Assembly (NCBI GenBank): GCA_001314805.1
Contig: LJSY01000032.1
Span: forward strand, 17,445 to 51,576
Source: Rhodobacteraceae bacterium HLUCCO18
GTDB lineage: Bacteria; Pseudomonadota; Alphaproteobacteria; Rhodobacterales; Rhodobacteraceae
Reading direction: 5' to 3'
Length of the DNA: 34,132 nt
Below are positions 32,144 to 34,132 of the stretch, in pieces (positions within the stretch are counted from its first letter, which is position 1; every line of letters begins with the position of its first letter). The notes below the pieces were generated by a model, which was not told where the DNA came from, searched no databases, and was given only the letters and a program-made list of their open reading frames with translations. Both the position numbers and the translations under genes were made by a program.

Positions 32144-32160
32144 GCAATTGCGGCAATTGC
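32144..32160. promoter_or_regulatory. 17-base perfect palindrome between divergent exo genes
   Basis: GCAATTGC-G-GCAATTGC: two palindromic octamers separated by one base, together also a palindrome. It lies 36 bases upstream of the glycanase start and 171 bases upstream of the divergent glycosyltransferase start, so it is a candidate operator for one or both. Confidence 0.5.
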
Positions 32161-32331
32161 GGGGCACTTGTCCTTGCCTCGGGTCGTTGCGCGAAGCCCC
32201 GCGCATGGATCGCCGCGCTGCAGAAAGCGCTGGAACCCGAACGACCCCCGGCGTAGCGTTCGGAAGGTGGCGGGCCCGGGATGCGCGGCGGACGATGGTC
32301 CAGCGCGTCGGCAAACGGAGGTCGCCGCGGC

Positions 32332-33648
32332 GTGTCAGTTGCCCTGCCCAGAAAACGCGCCCCGATGGGTCTCGTATCGGTCGTCATGGCGTTCCACAAT
32401 GGCGCGCCCTACCTGCGCGACGCGGCCGCAACGGTTCTGGCGCAGACCCACCGCGATCTTGAGATCCTGCTCTGCGATGACGCCTCCAGCGACGACAGCC
32501 CGGCTATCGCCGCCGCGCTTGCCGCGCATGACGACCGCGTGCGGGTCCTTCGGCGCGCCAACCGGGGCGGGCCGGCCGCGGCGCGGAACCTTGGCCTCGA
32601 CGCGGCGCGTGGGGCGTGGATCGCCGTCATCGACGCGGACGACCTCGTGCATCCCGCCCGAATCGCCGGTCTTTTGGAGGCCGCCGAGGATCTCGGCGCC
32701 GACATCGTCGCGGACGATCTGGTGCGCTTCGGCGCGGAGCGCGGGACGCTTCTGGGTGCGATGGACCTGGCCGGCCCATGGCATCCCGATGCGGCGGCGC
32801 TCCTGCGGGCGGAGGCCGGGCGGCCGTCCGTGCCGGTGGGCTACCTCAAGCCCCTGATCCGCCGCGCGGCGCTGGGCGATGTCCGCTACCGCGCCGACAT
32901 GTCGGTGGGGGAGGATTTCGACCTGCTTCTGCGGCTGGTCCTTTCGGGCGCGTGCATGGCCGTGCTGCCGCGGCCCTGGTACCTTTATCGCAGACATGCC
33001 GGGTCGATTTCCCATCGCCTCGCCACCCGGGATATCGCCGGAATGCTCGACGCGATCGAGGGCCTTTTTACCGATTTCCCGGACCAGTCGGGCACGATCC
33101 GCGCCGAGCTTCTGGCGTGGCGTGGTCGCCTGCATCGCGATGCCCTGTTCGCGGAGTTCGTGGCGCACCTGAAGGGTCGGGCGTTCGGGCGTGCGGCGCG
33201 CCTGCTGGCCCTGCATCCGCATGTCGCGGGTCCACTCCTGCGTTCGGCGCTGGAACATGCGGGGCGGCGCGTGCCGCGTGTGCGTCGCGCAGGACCGGCC
33301 GAGGCGCTGTTGCTGACGGAACGACCGGCGATGGCCGCTCGCGTCTTCACCGTTCCCGGTGTGGGCGCGGTGTGGACGCCTGCGCTCGCCGCCGCGCTGG
33401 CGGATCGGACGGGGTCCGGGCGATGTGTCCTGCGGGCGGAGGGCAGGGCGGGTCTGAACGCGCTGGGCTACGTACCGGGCTGGCAGCTCGCGGAACTGGT
33501 TCCCCCCATGGATGGCTGGAGCGATCCGGAGCTTCGGCAGATCGCCGCGCTGCCGTGGCCGACGCGATCCGTCAGCCCGGTGGCCGCTTCCGCTGCGGGC
33601 GATGTCACGGCAGGATCATGGACTGCGCGGGCCTTGCCGCGTCACTGA
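32332..33648 (+). CDS. GT2 family glycosyltransferase with C-terminal extension
   Basis: 438 aa from a GTG at 32332, ten bases after GGAGG (32317-32321). An upstream ATG (32281) and an internal ATG (32365) are alternatives. Seen: LVSVVMAFHNGAPYL, ILLCDDASSDDS, GGPAAARNLGLDAARGAW, the D-x-D in VIDADDLV, VGYLKPLIRRAALGDVRY and DMSVGEDFDLLLRL with the ED base. It is related to the gene at 29108. About 100 extra C-terminal residues include a segment around residue 350 with alternating hydrophobics (VFTVPGVGAVWTPALAAAL); its role is unknown. It ends 7 bases into the convergent ExoX-like gene. Confidence 0.88.
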   Translation: MSVALPRKRAPMGLVSVVMAFHNGAPYLRDAAATVLAQTHRDLEILLCDDASSDDSPAIAAALAAHDDRVRVLRRANRGGPAAARNLGLDAARGAWIAVIDADDLVHPARIAGLLEAAEDLGADIVADDLVRFGAERGTLLGAMDLAGPWHPDAAALLRAEAGRPSVPVGYLKPLIRRAALGDVRYRADMSVGEDFDLLLRLVLSGACMAVLPRPWYLYRRHAGSISHRLATRDIAGMLDAIEGLFTDFPDQSGTIRAELLAWRGRLHRDALFAEFVAHLKGRAFGRAARLLALHPHVAGPLLRSALEHAGRRVPRVRRAGPAEALLLTERPAMAARVFTVPGVGAVWTPALAAALADRTGSGRCVLRAEGRAGLNALGYVPGWQLAELVPPMDGWSDPELRQIAALPWPTRSVSPVAASAAGDVTAGSWTARALPRH

Positions 33649-33923
33649 GCGGAGCGCGGCCGGTCCCCGGTCATGGATCGCGGGTGTTGCGCCTCGGGTG
33701 TCTGCGCCGGGGTCGCATCCTGCGCGCCTTGCGCGTCGGCGTGCCCCTTGGGCGAAGTAAGCGCCATCGCCAGGACCCAGACCGCGTAGGCGGCCTGAAG
33801 CGCGACAAGGGCGCCCCCGGCCCGCAGGGCGATCCCGGCGAAACCGTGGCCGTTCATGTAGGCCATCGCGCCGATGCCGGCCGCAACCGCCAGGTTGACC
33901 ATGAAGAATAGCGCCAGATGCAT
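33642..33923 (-). CDS. Small membrane protein, ExoX/SyrA-like exopolysaccharide regulator
   Basis: 93 aa from the ATG at 33923; an in-frame ATG at 33968 would add 15 residues but has no ribosome site. Seen: two hydrophobic helices, LALFFMVNLAVAAGIGAMAYM and IALRAGGALVALQAAYAVWVLAMAL, joined by the short turn NGHGFAG, then a polar, Ala/Gln/Pro-rich tail. The layout, and the ALxxQxxY-xxxVL pattern of helix 2, resemble ExoX/SyrA (exopolysaccharide production repressor family), which limits ExoY-dependent synthesis after translation. Its place at the edge of an exo locus supports this. The match is by pattern only and a generic two-helix protein remains possible. Confidence 0.55.
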   Translation of the reverse strand: MHLALFFMVNLAVAAGIGAMAYMNGHGFAGIALRAGGALVALQAAYAVWVLAMALTSPKGHADAQGAQDATPAQTPEAQHPRSMTGDRPRSAQ

Positions 33924-34035
33924 GCCGAACCCCGCTCTCCCCACCCCGAGTTGCGATGCCGACAGCATACCGCAAGACTTGGCGAAAGTAAGCCGAGGTT
34001 ATGTTCACTGTGACGACGGGCTGCCCGAATATTGC

Positions 34036-34132
34036 CTAGGACACCGACTCATAAACTCGCAACCAGATGCGTGTGGCTGCCATTTTGATGAGGGCGAGGA
34101 AGTTGGCGTCGTGCTTCTCGTATCTTGTGGCG
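34036..34132 (-). CDS. IS5-family transposase, C-terminal fragment
   Basis: The minus strand reads ATRYEKHDANFLALIKMAA then TRIWLRVYESVS and a TAG stop at 34036-34038; the start lies beyond the window. ATRYxKxxxNFLAxxxLAA and the ending RIWLRxYES are typical of the C-terminus of IS5-family (IS427/IS1031-like) DDE transposases. Only about 31 codons are visible, so intactness cannot be judged. It is transcribed toward the ExoX-like gene, whose start is 112 bases away. Confidence 0.8.
   Translation of the reverse strand, partial: ATRYEKHDANFLALIKMAATRIWLRVYESVS
34036..34132 (-). mobile_element. Right end of an IS5-family insertion sequence (partial)
   Basis: In this family the 3' terminal inverted repeat often overlaps the end of the transposase gene. 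Here the probable repeat is GACACCGACTCATAAACTCG (34040-34059), next to CTAG (34036-34039), which could be the duplicated target and would then supply the TAG stop codon. The other end is outside the window, so the exact boundary is inferred. Confidence 0.5.

Noticed and set aside
1-34132. CRISPR array, tRNA or rRNA genes, prophage or restriction/defence genes
   Set aside because: No regularly spaced repeats, no cloverleaf or rRNA-like sequence, and no phage or nuclease proteins were recognised anywhere in the window.

Overview
The window looks like chromosomal DNA of an alphaproteobacterium of the Rhodobacteraceae/Roseobacter type. It is GC-rich and densely packed, with many 1-14 base gene overlaps, an RbsABC-type uptake operon of roseobacter style, an STAS-MlaE/MCE lipid transporter and a Rhizobium-like exo locus. 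This is inferred from composition and gene content only. No rRNA, tRNA or CRISPR array was seen.

Region 1 (1-12,281) is a carbohydrate region. The 3' end of an SIS-domain sugar isomerase/deaminase (3-620, +) converges on a nine-gene minus-strand operon that starts near 10,311. In transcription order this encodes an SDR dehydrogenase, a Gfo/Idh/MocA oxidoreductase, a TIM-barrel sugar isomerase/epimerase-like enzyme, a periplasmic binding protein, a double ATPase, two permeases and two more Gfo/Idh/MocA proteins. A divergent LacI-type regulator (10,465-11,520) has two 14-base operator-like sites, 41 bases apart, in the shared promoter region. A second SDR (11,523-12,281) converges on it. The likely role is uptake of a sugar, glycoside or polyol followed by oxidation and isomerisation, possibly by 3-keto-sugar chemistry. 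The substrate cannot be read from the sequence.

Region 2 (12,361-19,276) holds a possible desaturase-like gene remnant, then a four-gene minus-strand lipid transport operon: STAS-MlaE permease, MlaF-like ATPase, a long MCE/MlaD protein and a PqiC-like lipoprotein. Next come a membrane protein gene broken by a one-base frameshift, a secreted SnoaL-like protein, an internally deleted SDR gene, and a divergent TetR regulator with two matching palindromic operators.

Region 3 (19,456-33,923) is an exopolysaccharide locus. It has an ExoY-like initiating sugar-phosphate transferase, seven further glycosyltransferases (two sets of apparent paralogues), a Wzx/ExoT-type flippase, a polysaccharide pyruvyl transferase, an ExoQ/Wzy-like polymerase, a secreted GH16 glycanase of ExoK type and a small ExoX/SyrA-like membrane protein. 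Together these could build a pyruvylated polysaccharide on undecaprenyl phosphate, flip it, polymerise it and trim it. Export genes of the ExoP/ExoF (Wzc/Wza) type are not in the window.

The right edge (34,036-34,132) is the C-terminus of an IS5-family transposase reading toward the ExoX-like gene, so the exo locus is bordered by an insertion sequence.
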